Assembly (NCBI GenBank): GCA_025463515.1
Contig: JAODAQ010000063.1
Span: 32,294-96,293, forward strand
Reading direction: 5' to 3'
Origin: Rhodoglobus sp.
Lineage (GTDB): Bacteria; Actinomycetota; Actinomycetes; Actinomycetales; Microbacteriaceae
DNA length: 64,000 nucleotides
This document shows positions 24,611 through 33,387 of the stretch, piece by piece. The position numbers and the translations under genes were made by a program. Below the pieces are notes generated by a model. The model was not told the DNA's origin and ran no database searches. It saw nothing but the letters and a program-made list of their open reading frames with translations. Within the stretch, counting starts at the first letter, position 1. Each line of letters starts with the position of its first letter.

Positions 24611-25135
24611 TTAGAAGGGCGTCTCGTCCGAGTAGTTGCTGCCGGGCGTGTTCCAGACGTCGCCACCGGCGTTGTCGGGAGCGGATGCCGCCCACGGCTC
24701 TTCGGCGCCTGAACCGGCGCCGACCTGTCCGCCGCCGCGAGGTGCGCCGCCGCCAGACGAGTCGCGAGACGAGGCCGCACGGGTTACCTGTGCGGTCGCG
24801 TAGCGCAGCGAGGGGCCGATCTCGTCGACCTCGAGCTCGATGCTCGTTCGCTTCTCGCCTTCCTTCGTCTCGTAGGAGCGCTGCTTCAGCCGACCGGTCG
24901 CGATTACTCGCGAGCCCTTCGTGAGCGAACCGGCGACGTGCTCGGCGAACTCGCGCCACACGCTTGCGCGCAGGAACAGTGCCTCACCGTCTTTCCAGTC
25001 GTTGCTCGCGCGGTCGAAGTTGCGCGGCGTCGAGGCGATGGTGAAGTTGGCTACCGCGAGCCCGTTCTGCGTGTAGCGCAGCTCGGGGTCACTCGTGAGG
25101 TTTCCCACGACGGTGATGACGGTCTCGCCGGCCAT
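24611..25135 (-). CDS. ssb: Single-stranded DNA-binding protein
   Basis: This is a 174-residue SSB. The OB fold occupies residues 1-110 ([25 protein letters not shown], then [38 protein letters not shown]). A Gly/Ser-rich disordered linker leads to the conserved acidic tip SDETPF, which recruits partner proteins. Its location between rpsF and rpsR is the standard bacterial arrangement. The gene starts 3 bp after the rpsF stop. Confidence 0.95.
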   Translation of the reverse strand: MAGETVITVVGNLTSDPELRYTQNGLAVANFTIASTPRNFDRASNDWKDGEALFLRASVWREFAEHVAGSLTKGSRVIATGRLKQRSYETKEGEKRTSIELEVDEIGPSLRYATAQVTRAASSRDSSGGGAPRGGGQVGAGSGAEEPWAASAPDNAGGDVWNTPGSNYSDETPF

Positions 25136-25138
25136 GGC

Positions 25139-25780
25139 CTACTCCGCGTCCTTGTCGGCCTTCGCAGCCGGCTTGGCTGCGGCAGGCTTGGAGGCCGGCT
25201 TCTCGGCCTCGGCCGCGGGGGCCTCGACAACGGGAGCCTCGACTGCGGGAGCCTCGACTGCGGGAGCCTCAGCGGCAGCAGCGGCGGGAGCCTCAGCAGC
25301 CGGAGCTGCGGGCGCCTTAGCGGCCGGAGCCTTGGCAGCGGGAGCGGGAGCGGCGGGAGCCTCAGCAGCAGCAGCTGCAGGGGCGGCAGCGACTGCGGCG
25401 GCCGGAGCTGCTGCGGCGGCCTTCGGGTTGGCGGCCTTGCGGGCTGCCTTCTCGTCGGCAAGCTGCTTGGCGGCGGCGACCTGGGCGAAGCCCTGCTCGG
25501 CGCGGAGCACCTTGGTGCGCATGACTGCCTCGCTGAGCTTCAGCTGGCGGTCGAGCTCGACAGTTGCAGACGAGTTCGCCGTGAAGTTGACGACGGCGTA
25601 GATGCCCTCGCTCTTCTTGTTGATCTCGTAGGCCAGGCGACGTCGACACCACAGATCGACGTTGTCGATGCTGCCACCGTCATTGCGGATGACATTGAGG
25701 AACTTGTCTAGGCTGGGTGCCACGGTGCGCTCATCGATCTCTGGATCGAGGATCACCATGAGTTCATACTGGTGCGTCAC
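25139..25780 (-). CDS. rpsF: 30S ribosomal protein S6 with long Ala/Pro/Glu-rich tail
   Basis: This is a 213-residue protein, about twice the usual S6 length (95-120). Residues 1-96 are ordinary S6 ([18 protein letters not shown], then [16 protein letters not shown] and VMRTKVLR). From about residue 115 to the end it is low-complexity Ala/Pro/Glu/Lys with repeated A-V-E-A-P units, encoded partly by three 15-bp tandem repeats. The frame is uninterrupted and ends a few bases before ssb, so the tail is real. The GTG start at 25780 has a good ribosome binding site (GGAGGTGG). It is first in the operon. Confidence 0.92.
   Translation of the reverse strand: MTHQYELMVILDPEIDERTVAPSLDKFLNVIRNDGGSIDNVDLWCRRRLAYEINKKSEGIYAVVNFTANSSATVELDRQLKLSEAVMRTKVLRAEQGFAQVAAAKQLADEKAARKAANPKAAAAAPAAAVAAAPAAAAAEAPAAPAPAAKAPAAKAPAAPAAEAPAAAAAEAPAVEAPAVEAPVVEAPAAEAEKPASKPAAAKPAAKADKDAE
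25221..25265. repeat. Three 15-bp tandem repeats in the rpsF tail
   Basis: The plus-strand unit GCCTCGACTGCGGGA occurs at 25236-25250 and 25251-25265, and once with two changes at 25221-25235. The unit keeps the reading frame and encodes part of the A-V-E-A-P repeats of S6. Slippage here would change tail length by five residues. Confidence 0.7.
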
Positions 25781-25806
25781 AAACCCACCTCCTTCGGACT
25801 AGAACG

Positions 25807-25825
25807 GCTGCAGACGATCTGCAGC
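25807..25825 (-). promoter_or_regulatory. Inverted repeat in the rpsF leader
   Basis: GCTGCAGA-CGA-TCTGCAGC is a perfect 8-bp inverted repeat, 27 bp upstream of the rpsF start codon and just before its ribosome binding site. Operons with S6 and S18 in other bacteria are autoregulated by S6:S18 binding a leader hairpin, but I cannot verify that this hairpin matches that motif. Confidence 0.4.
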
Positions 25826-25848
25826 AGGAGGGTGTTGACGATTGTCGT

Positions 25849-25864
25849 GGCTTCACGTGAAGCC
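25849..25864. promoter_or_regulatory. 16-bp palindrome between rpsF and the inositol-phosphate synthase gene
   Basis: GGCTTCACGTGAAGCC is a perfect palindrome centred between the divergent genes, 46 bp before the synthase start. It shares the TTCACGTGAA centre with parS (TGTTTCACGTGAAACA) but differs from it at four outer positions. An operator for the synthase gene is the likelier reading. Confidence 0.45.
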
Positions 25865-25909
25865 GGACAACCTGCCCAGTGTACGCATTTCTCTCGAGGA
25901 GCACCATCC

Positions 25910-26980
25910 ATGGCCGTGAAGGTCGCCATCGCCGGGGTCGGCAACTGCGCCAACTCGCTCGTGCAGGGGGTCACGTTCTATGCCGACGCGGCCGAGGGCG
26001 CGAGCATCCCCGGCCTCATGCACAACCGCCTCGGCAAGTACGCGGTCGGCGACGTCGAGTTCGTCGCGGCCTTCGACGTCGACGCGCTCAAGGTCGGCGT
26101 GGACCTCTCCGACGCGATCTGGGCGAGCCAGAACAGCACGTACCGGTTCGCGGCCGTCGGCCCGACCGGGGTGACCGTGCAGCGCGGGCCGACCCTCGAC
26201 GGGCTCGGCGAGTTCTACCGCGAGGTGGTCGACGAGTCGGATGCCCCGGCTGTCGACGTGGCCCAGGCGCTGCGCGACAGCGGCGCGGAGGTGCTCGTCT
26301 GCTACGTCCCGGTGGGATCGGAGCTGGCGGCGAAGTTCTACGCCCAGGCCGCTCTCGACGCGGGCGTCGCCTTCGTGAACGCCCTGCCGGTCTTCATCGC
26401 GAGCGACCCGGAGTGGGCCGCGAGGTTCACGAGCGCGGGCATCCCGATCGTCGGCGACGACATCAAGAGCCAACTGGGCGCGACCATCACGCACCGCGTT
26501 CTCGCGCGGCTGTTCGAGGAGCGCGGGCTGGTGCTCGACCGCACCTACCAGCTCAACGTCGGCGGCAACATGGACTTCAAGAACATGCTCGAGCGCTCGC
26601 GGCTGCAGTCCAAGAAGATCTCGAAGACGCAGGCGGTGACGAGCAACATCGATTCCGAGATCAACGCGCGCGACGTGCACATCGGGCCGAGCGACCACAT
26701 CCCGTGGCTCGACGACCGCAAGCTCGCGTTCGTGCGGCTGGAGGGGCACGGCTTCGGCAATGCGCCCACGAGCCTCGAGTACAAGCTCGAGGTCTGGGAC
26801 TCGCCCAACTCCGCCGGCGTGGTGATCGACGCGATCCGCGCCGCGAAGGTCGCGCTCGACGCCGGCCTCGGGGGGCCGCTGGTCGCGGCGTCCGCCTACC
26901 TGATGAAGTCGCCGCCCGAGCAGCTGCCCGACCCGGTCGCGCGCCAGCGCCTCGACGAGTGGATCAGCGAGAACTCCTGA
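25910..26980 (+). CDS. ino1: myo-inositol-1-phosphate synthase
   Basis: This is a 356-residue enzyme that converts glucose 6-phosphate to inositol 1-phosphate using NAD, the first step to inositol lipids and mycothiol. [20 protein letters not shown] is the NAD-binding start; [16 protein letters not shown] and [29 protein letters not shown] are the conserved catalytic segments with the active-site lysines. The length fits the short actinobacterial Ino1 (about 360). The ATG at 25910 has GAGGAG upstream. The palindrome 25849-25864 probably controls it. It is convergent with the CCA-transferase gene. Confidence 0.93.
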   Translation: MAVKVAIAGVGNCANSLVQGVTFYADAAEGASIPGLMHNRLGKYAVGDVEFVAAFDVDALKVGVDLSDAIWASQNSTYRFAAVGPTGVTVQRGPTLDGLGEFYREVVDESDAPAVDVAQALRDSGAEVLVCYVPVGSELAAKFYAQAALDAGVAFVNALPVFIASDPEWAARFTSAGIPIVGDDIKSQLGATITHRVLARLFEERGLVLDRTYQLNVGGNMDFKNMLERSRLQSKKISKTQAVTSNIDSEINARDVHIGPSDHIPWLDDRKLAFVRLEGHGFGNAPTSLEYKLEVWDSPNSAGVVIDAIRAAKVALDAGLGGPLVAASAYLMKSPPEQLPDPVARQRLDEWISENS

Positions 26981-27015
26981 ACCTGCAAGCTGCGCGCAGA
27001 TTGGCAGGCTGCGAT

Positions 27016-27056
27016 CACATTTCCGCGCACCCTGCCACCCTGCCCGCAGAGTGCAG
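27016..27056. repeat. Dispersed intergenic repeat, copy B (41 bp)
   Basis: This is the second copy of the repeat seen at 3747-3787, identical at 35 of 41 positions, ending CCCGCAGAGTGCAG directly before the stop codon of the CCA-transferase gene. GC-rich, hairpin-prone sequence precedes it, as with copy A. Confidence 0.55.
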
Positions 27057-28469
27057 TTAGACGCGGGTCGCCCACCACGCGCGCAGCCGCGCCTCGGCCT
27101 CCTCGGCACCGAGCGGCCCCTCGTCGAGCCGCAGGTCGAGCAGGAACCGGTACGCCTCGCCCACCTCGCGCCCGGGCGCCAGCTCCAGGATCGCCATGAT
27201 CTGCTCGCCATCGAGGTCGGGCCGCACCGCCGCGATGCCCTCGGCCTCGGCGATCGCGGCGATGCGCTCCTCGAGGTCGTCGTAGGCGAAGGAGAGTCGG
27301 TCTGCCTTCTTGCGGTTGCGGGTCGTGACGTCGGCACGGGTCAGAACGTGCAGCCGCTCGAGCAGCGGCCCGGCGTCGCGCACGTAGCGCCGCACTGCCG
27401 AGTCGGTCCACGCGCCGTCGGTGTAGCCGAAGAAGCGCAGGTGCAGCTCGATCAGCTTTGAGACGGCGGCGATCGTGTCGTTGTCGAACTTGAGGGCGCG
27501 CAGCCGCTTGGCCGCGAGCTTCGAGCCGACGACGTCGTGGTGGTGGAAGGTCACGACCCCGCCCGCCTCGATCTTGCGGGTCGCGGGCTTTCCGATGTCG
27601 TGCAGCAGGGCGGCGATGCGCAGCACCAGGTCGGGCTCGGGGCTGCGCTCGAGCTCGATCGCCTGCTGCAGCACCGTGAGGCTGTGCTCGTAGACGTCCT
27701 TGTGGTGCGCGTGCTCGTCGATCTCGAGCCGCAGCGCCGGCACCTCGGGGAGCACGAGCTGCGCGATGCCCGTGTCGACGAGCAGCCGGATGCCCGGCAC
27801 CGGGTCCTTCGTGAGCAGCAGCTTGCGCAGCTCGTCCGCGATGCGCTCCACGCTCACGATCTCGAGCCTCGGGGCGAGGTCGTGCATCGCCTGGACCGTC
27901 GCGGGGTCGACGGTGAACTCGAGCTGCGACGTGAAACGGGCTGCGCGCAGCATCCGTAGCGGGTCGTCGCCGAACGACACCTCGGGCGGGCCCGGTGTCG
28001 TGAGCCTCCGCTCGAGCAGGTGCTCGAGCCCGCCCCACGGGTCGACGAGCACGCGCTCGGGCAGCCGGAGCGCCATGGCGTTGACGGTGAAGTCGCGGCG
28101 CACCAGGTCGCCCTCGAGGGTGTCGCCGAACGCGACCGACGGCTTGCGGGTCGCGCCGTCGTAGGAGTCGGCGCGGTAGGTGGTGATCTCGACCGTCTTG
28201 CCGTCGATGCGCGCGGCGATGGTGCCGAAGTCGCGGCCGACGTCCCACTGCACATCGGAGATCGGCTTCACGATGGCGAGGATCTGGTCGGGGTCGGCGC
28301 TCGTCGCGAAGTCCAGGTCGGAGACCGCACGGTCGAGGAACGCATCGCGCACCGGCCCGCCGACCAGAGCGAGCTCCTGCCCGGCGGCGGCGAAGGCCGC
28401 GGACAGCTTCGCCACCGGCGCGGACTCGGCCAGCTGCTCGAGTCGGGCGATGGCCCCGGCGACGCTCAT
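27057..28469 (-). CDS. cca: CCA-adding tRNA nucleotidyltransferase
   Basis: This is a 470-residue enzyme that adds or repairs the 3' CCA of tRNAs; both tRNA genes in this window lack an encoded CCA. The head domain has ALVGGPVRDAFLDR and the catalytic DLDFAT, followed by RRDFTVNAMAL and the RNA-binding neck. A C-terminal HD domain carries LLHDIGKPATR and FHHHDVVGS. The ATG at 28469 is chosen; an in-frame ATG seven codons upstream is possible but less well placed. In other actinomycetes this gene (pcnA/cca) likewise opens the block running to murJ and parB. Confidence 0.93.
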   Translation of the reverse strand: MSVAGAIARLEQLAESAPVAKLSAAFAAAGQELALVGGPVRDAFLDRAVSDLDFATSADPDQILAIVKPISDVQWDVGRDFGTIAARIDGKTVEITTYRADSYDGATRKPSVAFGDTLEGDLVRRDFTVNAMALRLPERVLVDPWGGLEHLLERRLTTPGPPEVSFGDDPLRMLRAARFTSQLEFTVDPATVQAMHDLAPRLEIVSVERIADELRKLLLTKDPVPGIRLLVDTGIAQLVLPEVPALRLEIDEHAHHKDVYEHSLTVLQQAIELERSPEPDLVLRIAALLHDIGKPATRKIEAGGVVTFHHHDVVGSKLAAKRLRALKFDNDTIAAVSKLIELHLRFFGYTDGAWTDSAVRRYVRDAGPLLERLHVLTRADVTTRNRKKADRLSFAYDDLEERIAAIAEAEGIAAVRPDLDGEQIMAILELAPGREVGEAYRFLLDLRLDEGPLGAEEAEARLRAWWATRV

Positions 28470-28557
28470 TCGTCTAGCTTTGCATCTCACGAGGCTCTCA
28501 GCGGCAAGTGAATAGACTCGTGGTCATGCTGGCCGAGCGGAATACCGGGGTCAGCCC

Positions 28558-30186
28558 ATGTCCGTGAGAGCGCTGGCTGCTGCCCTCGTCCTCGGGCTCG
28601 GGCTGGCCGGCGTTGCCGTCGGCTCCGCGCAGGCCGCCGACGACGCCCCTGTCGTGAAGGTCGCGATCGCGGTGCCGATCGTGGTTCCGGCGAGCGCCGA
28701 CGAGTTCCTCGACGCACCCGCGCTCGCGCAGTACACCGCCGACGGCGGGCTCCTCACCCGCCAGCTGGACGCCGTACTGGGGCGCCCGGTCGCGATCGGC
28801 ATCGACCCCCGCATCATCGCGTCGATCCGGCTCCTCGGCACCTCGGCGCCCGCCTCCGCCCTGACCTGGCTCCAGCGTCTCGAGGCCGCGACGAACCAGA
28901 CCTTCGCGCTCGGCTACGCGGATGCAGACGTGACGCTGCAGACCCAGGGCGGCAGCGCCGAGGTGCTCCAGGCCGAGACCTTCGACTTCGCGATCGACCC
29001 GTTCCTGTTCGCGCCCGCCCCCGGCACGTCCACGCCCGAGCCCACGGTCGCGCCCGCTGATCCGGATCTTCCGCCGCTGCCGACGAGCGATGCGATCTCT
29101 GCCTGGGCCTACTCCCTCACCGGTATCGCCTGGCCGCGCGACGACACGGTGGTCGCCGCCGACCTCCCGAAGATCACGGCGAGCGGATACACGACGACCG
29201 TGCTCTCCTCGGGCAACATCTCCCGTGATGCCACGTCCGGTCCGGCCTCGCAGGTCGACGGCGCGGGCGTCGTGGTGTCCGACGCCGCAGTGTCGGACAG
29301 CCTGCGCGCGGCATCCGAGGCGACGACCGACGCGGACTGGACGGCCGCGCTCGCCGACCTCTCCAGCGCGATCTCGGCGGGGGCCCGTGTGCAGGCCGGC
29401 AGCCCGACCCTGCTGGCAACCCTCGATCGCACGATGAGCGTCGGCCGGCTCGCCGACACCCTGGACCTGCTCTCGGCCGACCCGGCGGTCGAGCTCGTGC
29501 CGTTCTCGCAGGCTCTCGGCACCACTCCGACCGATGGCACGATTGTCGACCTGCCGCAGGCCGCGGACCGCGTCTCGCGCGCCGGCCAGATGATCCAGGG
29601 CGAGAACGCGGAGCGCAGTTTCGCCACCGTGGCGAGCGATCCAGCACTCATCACGTCCAACCGGCGCCTCGAACTGCTCACCCTCCTCTCCTCGGAGTGG
29701 GAGGCGAACCTCGACGGGTGGCCCGAGGCCGCGGACGCGTTCACGACAGACTCCATCGCGCTGCGCAATTCCGTGCACCTCGTGGAGAGCAACAACTTCC
29801 TCCTCATCGCCGACAACGGGCAGTACCTCCCCGTCACCGTCAGCAACGGCCTCGACCAGCCCGTGACCGTCTACATCGACGTGCGGTCCCGGTCGTCGCT
29901 GCTCGCGATCGACAAGAGCGTCCTGAAGCTCGAGATCAAGCCGGGCACGCAGGGGAAGGTCGATGTGCCCGTGCACTCGCTCTCCAACGGCGTGGTCCAG
30001 GTGGATGTCTCGCTGGCCAGCAGCGCCGGCGTCGCCATCGGCTCCCCGATCTCCTCCGAGGTGAACGTGCAGGCCGGCTGGGAGACGCCGATCGTGGTCG
30101 CGATCGCCGTGCTGGTCGTCGTGGTGTTCGGCGTGGGCGTGGTGCGCACGGTTCTGCGGCGGCGCAAGGGCGGCGCGGATGACTGA
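28558..30186 (+). CDS. DUF6049-type secreted, membrane-anchored protein
   Basis: This is a 542-residue protein. Residues 1-28 are a signal peptide (LAAALVLGLGLAGVAVGSAQA, cleavage after AQA), followed by a large extracytoplasmic region of mixed alpha/beta character. A C-terminal transmembrane helix (about 510-530) comes before a short basic tail (RRRKGG). Proteins of this type occur between cca and murJ in almost all Actinobacteria (Rv3909-like), implying a role with MurJ at the cell envelope, but no biochemical function is assigned. Its stop overlaps the murJ start by 8 bp. Confidence 0.8.
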   Translation: MSVRALAAALVLGLGLAGVAVGSAQAADDAPVVKVAIAVPIVVPASADEFLDAPALAQYTADGGLLTRQLDAVLGRPVAIGIDPRIIASIRLLGTSAPASALTWLQRLEAATNQTFALGYADADVTLQTQGGSAEVLQAETFDFAIDPFLFAPAPGTSTPEPTVAPADPDLPPLPTSDAISAWAYSLTGIAWPRDDTVVAADLPKITASGYTTTVLSSGNISRDATSGPASQVDGAGVVVSDAAVSDSLRAASEATTDADWTAALADLSSAISAGARVQAGSPTLLATLDRTMSVGRLADTLDLLSADPAVELVPFSQALGTTPTDGTIVDLPQAADRVSRAGQMIQGENAERSFATVASDPALITSNRRLELLTLLSSEWEANLDGWPEAADAFTTDSIALRNSVHLVESNNFLLIADNGQYLPVTVSNGLDQPVTVYIDVRSRSSLLAIDKSVLKLEIKPGTQGKVDVPVHSLSNGVVQVDVSLASSAGVAIGSPISSEVNVQAGWETPIVVAIAVLVVVVFGVGVVRTVLRRRKGGADD

Positions 30187-31855
30187 TCCCGGGCGCGAGG
30201 GCACTGACGCGGCATCCGTCGTCGATGTGCCGGATGCCGCGGTGCCGACCACAATCGGACGCGCCAGCGCCTTCCTCGCCTCCGGGACGCTGGTCTCACG
30301 CCTGCTCGGGTTCGTCAGCGCGATCGTCCTGGCAACGGCCATCTCGGTCAACGGCGGCGCGGGCGACACGTTCGCCCTCGCCAACCAGCTGCCGAACAAC
30401 ATCTACTCGCTGATCGCGGGCGGCCTGCTGAGCGCGGTCATCGTCCCCCAGATCGTGAAGGCGAACCTCCACAGCGACGGCGGCGCGGCCTTCATCAACC
30501 GGATCATCACGATCGGCCTCGTGGTCTTCATCGTCGTCACGGTGATCGCCACGCTGTGCGCGCCCCTCCTCGTGCGGCTCTACGGCGGCGGCTTCAGCCC
30601 CGAGGAGCTCTCGCTCGCAACCGGGTTCGCGTACTGGTGCCTCCCCCAGATCTTCTTCTACGCGCTCTACAGCCTCATCGGCGAGACCCTCAACGCCCGC
30701 GGTGTCTTCGGCCCGTTCACCTGGGCGCCGGTGCTCAACAACATCGTGGTCATCGGCAGCCTCATCCTGTTCATCGCCCTGTTCGGCGGCGCGAGCGAGC
30801 ACGGCCAGGCGGCCAGCTGGACGCCGATGCAGATCGCCGTCGTCGGCGGCGGCGCGACGCTCGGCATCGCGGTGCAGGCCTTCGCCCTGTTCTTCTTCCT
30901 CGGCCGCGCGGGGCTGAAGTACCGTCCCAACTTCCGCTGGCGCGGTGTCGGGCTGGCGAGCACCGGACGGGCGGCATCCTGGGTCTTCGCGATGTTCCTC
31001 GTGACGCAGGTGTCGGGCGTGGTCGAGGCGAATGTGGCATCCACGGCTACCGGCGACGCCTCGATCAACGCCATGAAGTACGGCTGGCTGATGTTCATGC
31101 TGCCGCACTCGATCGCGACGGTCTCGATCGTGACCGCGTACTACACGCGGATGAGCTCGCACGTGCGGGACAGCCGGTTGGGCGACCTCCGCGACGACCT
31201 CTCGTCGGCGCTGCGCTCGAGCCTGCTCATCATCGTGTTCTCGACGGTCGGGCTCGCCGTGCTCGCCTACCCGTTCAGCGCGATCTTCGGCCAGAGGTAC
31301 TCCGAAGTGGCGTCGCTCGCCCCGGTGTACCTCGGCTACCTGACCGGCCTTGTGCCGTTCACCGTCTTCTTCGTGCTGCTGCGGGTGTTCTACGCGCTCG
31401 ACCGCACACGGGCCGCCTTCGTGATCCAGGTCATCCAGACCGCGTTCTACGTGGGCGGCGCGCTGCTCGTCGGCGCGCTCGTGCCGCTCGGATCGGTCGC
31501 CGTCGCGCTCGCGATCGTGCTCTCCGCTGCCGTCGCCCTGCAGGGGCTGCTCTCCGCGGTCTACCTGCGGCGCGCGCTCGGGCACCTCGACACGTGGCGG
31601 GTGCTGCGGCGGACGCTGTGGTTCGCCGCGGCCGCAGTGCCGGCGGGGGCGGCCGGATGGGGCATCCTCACCCTGCTCGGAGGAGTCGCCGAGGGCGCCT
31701 TCTCCGTCGACGGAAAGCCCGGCGCCATCATCACGATGCTGATCGCCGGCTTCGCCATGGCCGTCATCTACGCGGTGCTGCTGTGGGTCACCCGCAACCC
31801 CGAGCTCCGTGCCTTCGGCGAGCCGATCCTGCGCCGCCTTCGCCGCGCCCGCTAG
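30179..31855 (+). CDS. murJ: Lipid II flippase MurJ (MviN family)
   Basis: This is a 558-residue integral membrane protein with about 14 helices of the MviN/MATE fold, which carries the peptidoglycan precursor lipid II across the membrane. ASGTLVSRLLGFVSAIVLATAI opens helix 1 with the conserved Arg, ANQLPNNIYSLIAGGLLSAVIVPQI matches the P-N-x-x-r-x-l-x-e-G-a-l-s-x-a-f-V-P segment, and RVFYALDRTRAAF is another hallmark. It lacks the long C-terminal pseudokinase and extracellular domains of mycobacterial MviN (about 1,180 residues). Confidence 0.93.
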   Translation: MTDPGREGTDAASVVDVPDAAVPTTIGRASAFLASGTLVSRLLGFVSAIVLATAISVNGGAGDTFALANQLPNNIYSLIAGGLLSAVIVPQIVKANLHSDGGAAFINRIITIGLVVFIVVTVIATLCAPLLVRLYGGGFSPEELSLATGFAYWCLPQIFFYALYSLIGETLNARGVFGPFTWAPVLNNIVVIGSLILFIALFGGASEHGQAASWTPMQIAVVGGGATLGIAVQAFALFFFLGRAGLKYRPNFRWRGVGLASTGRAASWVFAMFLVTQVSGVVEANVASTATGDASINAMKYGWLMFMLPHSIATVSIVTAYYTRMSSHVRDSRLGDLRDDLSSALRSSLLIIVFSTVGLAVLAYPFSAIFGQRYSEVASLAPVYLGYLTGLVPFTVFFVLLRVFYALDRTRAAFVIQVIQTAFYVGGALLVGALVPLGSVAVALAIVLSAAVALQGLLSAVYLRRALGHLDTWRVLRRTLWFAAAAVPAGAAGWGILTLLGGVAEGAFSVDGKPGAIITMLIAGFAMAVIYAVLLWVTRNPELRAFGEPILRRLRRAR

Positions 31856-31867
31856 CCCGCGTCGCGC

Positions 31868-31893
31868 GGAATAGCGCGTGCATAGGATGTGTT
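31868..31893 (+). promoter_or_regulatory. Candidate SigR/SigH-type promoter of trxB-trxA
   Basis: GGAAT (31868-31872), an 18-nt spacer and GTT (31891-31893) match the thiol-stress sigma factor consensus GGAAT-N18-GTT known for Streptomyces SigR and related to mycobacterial SigH. It lies 35 bp before the trxB start. The trxBA operon is a classical SigR target. Confidence 0.65.
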
Positions 31894-31928
31894 GTACAGG
31901 CAGTAAACACCTGAGGAGACGCGAAACA

Positions 31929-32894
31929 GTGCGCCAGATCATCATCATCGGTTCCGGCCCGGCCGGCTACACCGCCGCCATCTATGCGGCCCGCGCCAAC
32001 CTTGCGCCCCTGCTCATCGCGAGCTCGGTCGAGGCGGGCGGCGAGCTCATGAAGACCACAGAGGTCGAGAACTACCCGGGCTTCGCCGACGGCATCCAGG
32101 GCCCCGAGCTCATGATGGCCATGCAGGCGCAGGCCGAGAGGTTCGGCACCGACATCGTGCTCGACGACGTCGTGAAGCTGGAGCTCGAGGGCGAGGTCAA
32201 GCGCGTCACGCTCGGCAACGGCGACGTGCACGAGGCCCTCGCGGTGATCTTCGCCACCGGCTCCGCCTACCGCAAGCTCGGCCTCCCTGAGGAGGACCAG
32301 ATGAGCGGCCACGGCGTCTCGTGGTGCGCCACCTGCGACGGCTTCTTCTTCCGCCAGAAGACCATCGCGGTCGTGGGCGGCGGCGACTCCGCCATGGAGG
32401 AGGCGACCTTCCTCACCCGCTTCGCGGACAAGGTCTACGTCATCCACCGCAAGGACAGCCTGCGCGCGTCGAAGACCATGCAGGACCGCGCCTTCGCCGA
32501 CCCCAAGATCGAGTTCCTCTGGAACAAGGAGGTCGCGCACATCTACGGCGACGAGCTCGTTACCGGCATCGGCGTTGTCGATACGCAGGATGGCACGGAG
32601 ACCACCATCGACCTGAGCGGGCTGTTCATCGCGATCGGCGCCGACCCCCGCACGCACCTCGTGCACGGGCAGCTGGATCTCACGACCGAGGGCACCATCG
32701 CCGTCGACGGCCGCTCGTCCCGCACCAACATCGCCGGCGTGTTCGCCGCCGGTGACGTGATCGACCCCACCTACCGCCAGGCCGTCACGGCCGCCGGTTC
32801 GGGCACGGTCGCAGCCCTCGACGCGGAGCACTACCTCGCCGCGCTTCCCAAAGAACTACTGGCTAAGGCAGACGCCCAGCCCGTGACCGTCTAA
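31929..32894 (+). CDS. trxB: Thioredoxin reductase
   Basis: This is a 321-residue flavoenzyme that reduces thioredoxin with NADPH. It has the FAD motif IIIGSGPAGYTAAIYAARA at the N-terminus, the redox-active CATCDG (about residue 135), the NADPH motif VVGGGDSAMEEATFL and the C-terminal FAD motif GVFAAGDVIDPTYRQAVTAAGSG. The GTG at 31929, with GAGGAG about 8 bases upstream, is the start; the 17 codons ahead of it cover the promoter. It is 18 bp upstream of trxA. Confidence 0.96.
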   Translation: MRQIIIIGSGPAGYTAAIYAARANLAPLLIASSVEAGGELMKTTEVENYPGFADGIQGPELMMAMQAQAERFGTDIVLDDVVKLELEGEVKRVTLGNGDVHEALAVIFATGSAYRKLGLPEEDQMSGHGVSWCATCDGFFFRQKTIAVVGGGDSAMEEATFLTRFADKVYVIHRKDSLRASKTMQDRAFADPKIEFLWNKEVAHIYGDELVTGIGVVDTQDGTETTIDLSGLFIAIGADPRTHLVHGQLDLTTEGTIAVDGRSSRTNIAGVFAAGDVIDPTYRQAVTAAGSGTVAALDAEHYLAALPKELLAKADAQPVTV

Positions 32895-32912
32895 CGAGAG
32901 AAGGAAACAACA

Positions 32913-33239
32913 ATGTCATCAGCCAAGGACGTCACCGACGCCACGTTCGCCGACGAGGTGCTCAACTCGAGCGACACCATCATGGTCGACTTCTGGGCCG
33001 AGTGGTGCGGCCCGTGTCGCGCCGTCTCCCCGATCCTCGACGCGATCGCCGCTGAGCACTCCGACAAGATCAAGATCGTCAAGCTCAACGTCGACGACAA
33101 CCCCCAGATGGCGATGAAGTACCAGATCACCTCCATCCCCGCGATGAAGGTCTTCCGCGGCGGCGAGGTCGTCAAGACCGTCATCGGCGCCAAGCCGAAG
33201 CCCGCGATCGAGGCCGACCTGGCCGAGTTCCTGGTGTAG
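32913..33239 (+). CDS. trxA: Thioredoxin
   Basis: This is a 108-residue thioredoxin with the active site WAEWCGPCRA near residue 32 and the conserved cis-proline segment ITSIPAMKVFRGGEVV. It receives electrons from TrxB encoded just upstream and reduces disulphides in the cytoplasm. AGAAGGA precedes the ATG. Two hairpins follow the gene, the second a clear intrinsic terminator. Confidence 0.97.
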   Translation: MSSAKDVTDATFADEVLNSSDTIMVDFWAEWCGPCRAVSPILDAIAAEHSDKIKIVKLNVDDNPQMAMKYQITSIPAMKVFRGGEVVKTVIGAKPKPAIEADLAEFLV

Positions 33240-33251
33240 TTCTGGTTGACG

Positions 33252-33269
33252 ACGCCGCTCCTGCGGCGT
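33252..33269 (+). other. Hairpin downstream of trxA
   Basis: ACGCCGC-TCCT-GCGGCGT forms a perfect 7-bp stem 13 bp after the trxA stop codon. No T-run follows, so it probably protects the mRNA 3' end or assists the terminator 20 bp farther on. Confidence 0.4.
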
Positions 33270-33288
33270 AGCCAATCTGCTAGATCTG

Positions 33289-33319
33289 GCCCCGCCCCTG
33301 CTTAGGGGCGGGGCTTTTT
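33289..33319 (+). terminator. Intrinsic terminator of trxB-trxA
   Basis: GCCCCGCCCCT (33289-33299), loop GCTT, AGGGGCGGGGC (33304-33314) form a perfect 11-bp stem followed directly by TTTTT. It is the clearest Rho-independent terminator in the window. Confidence 0.92.
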
Positions 33320-33387
33320 CTGTACTGCCGCATATTCTTGGTGTTTCTGAATAAAAGATTTGGCTTCGTGACCGAAATGGATGCAGC

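Noticed and set aside
25849..25864. Fourth parS site between rpsF and ino1
   Set aside because: Only 12 of 16 positions match and the mismatches are symmetrical, which fits a different operator. I list it as a palindrome instead.
30296..31948. Long open frame on the minus strand opposite murJ, and similar long antisense frames opposite gyrB, gyrA, dnaB and the E2 gene
   Set aside because: GC-rich DNA with G/C at third codon positions leaves few stops on the opposite strand. The translations are rich in Arg, His, Asp and Glu without domains, and the opposite strand encodes well-known proteins.
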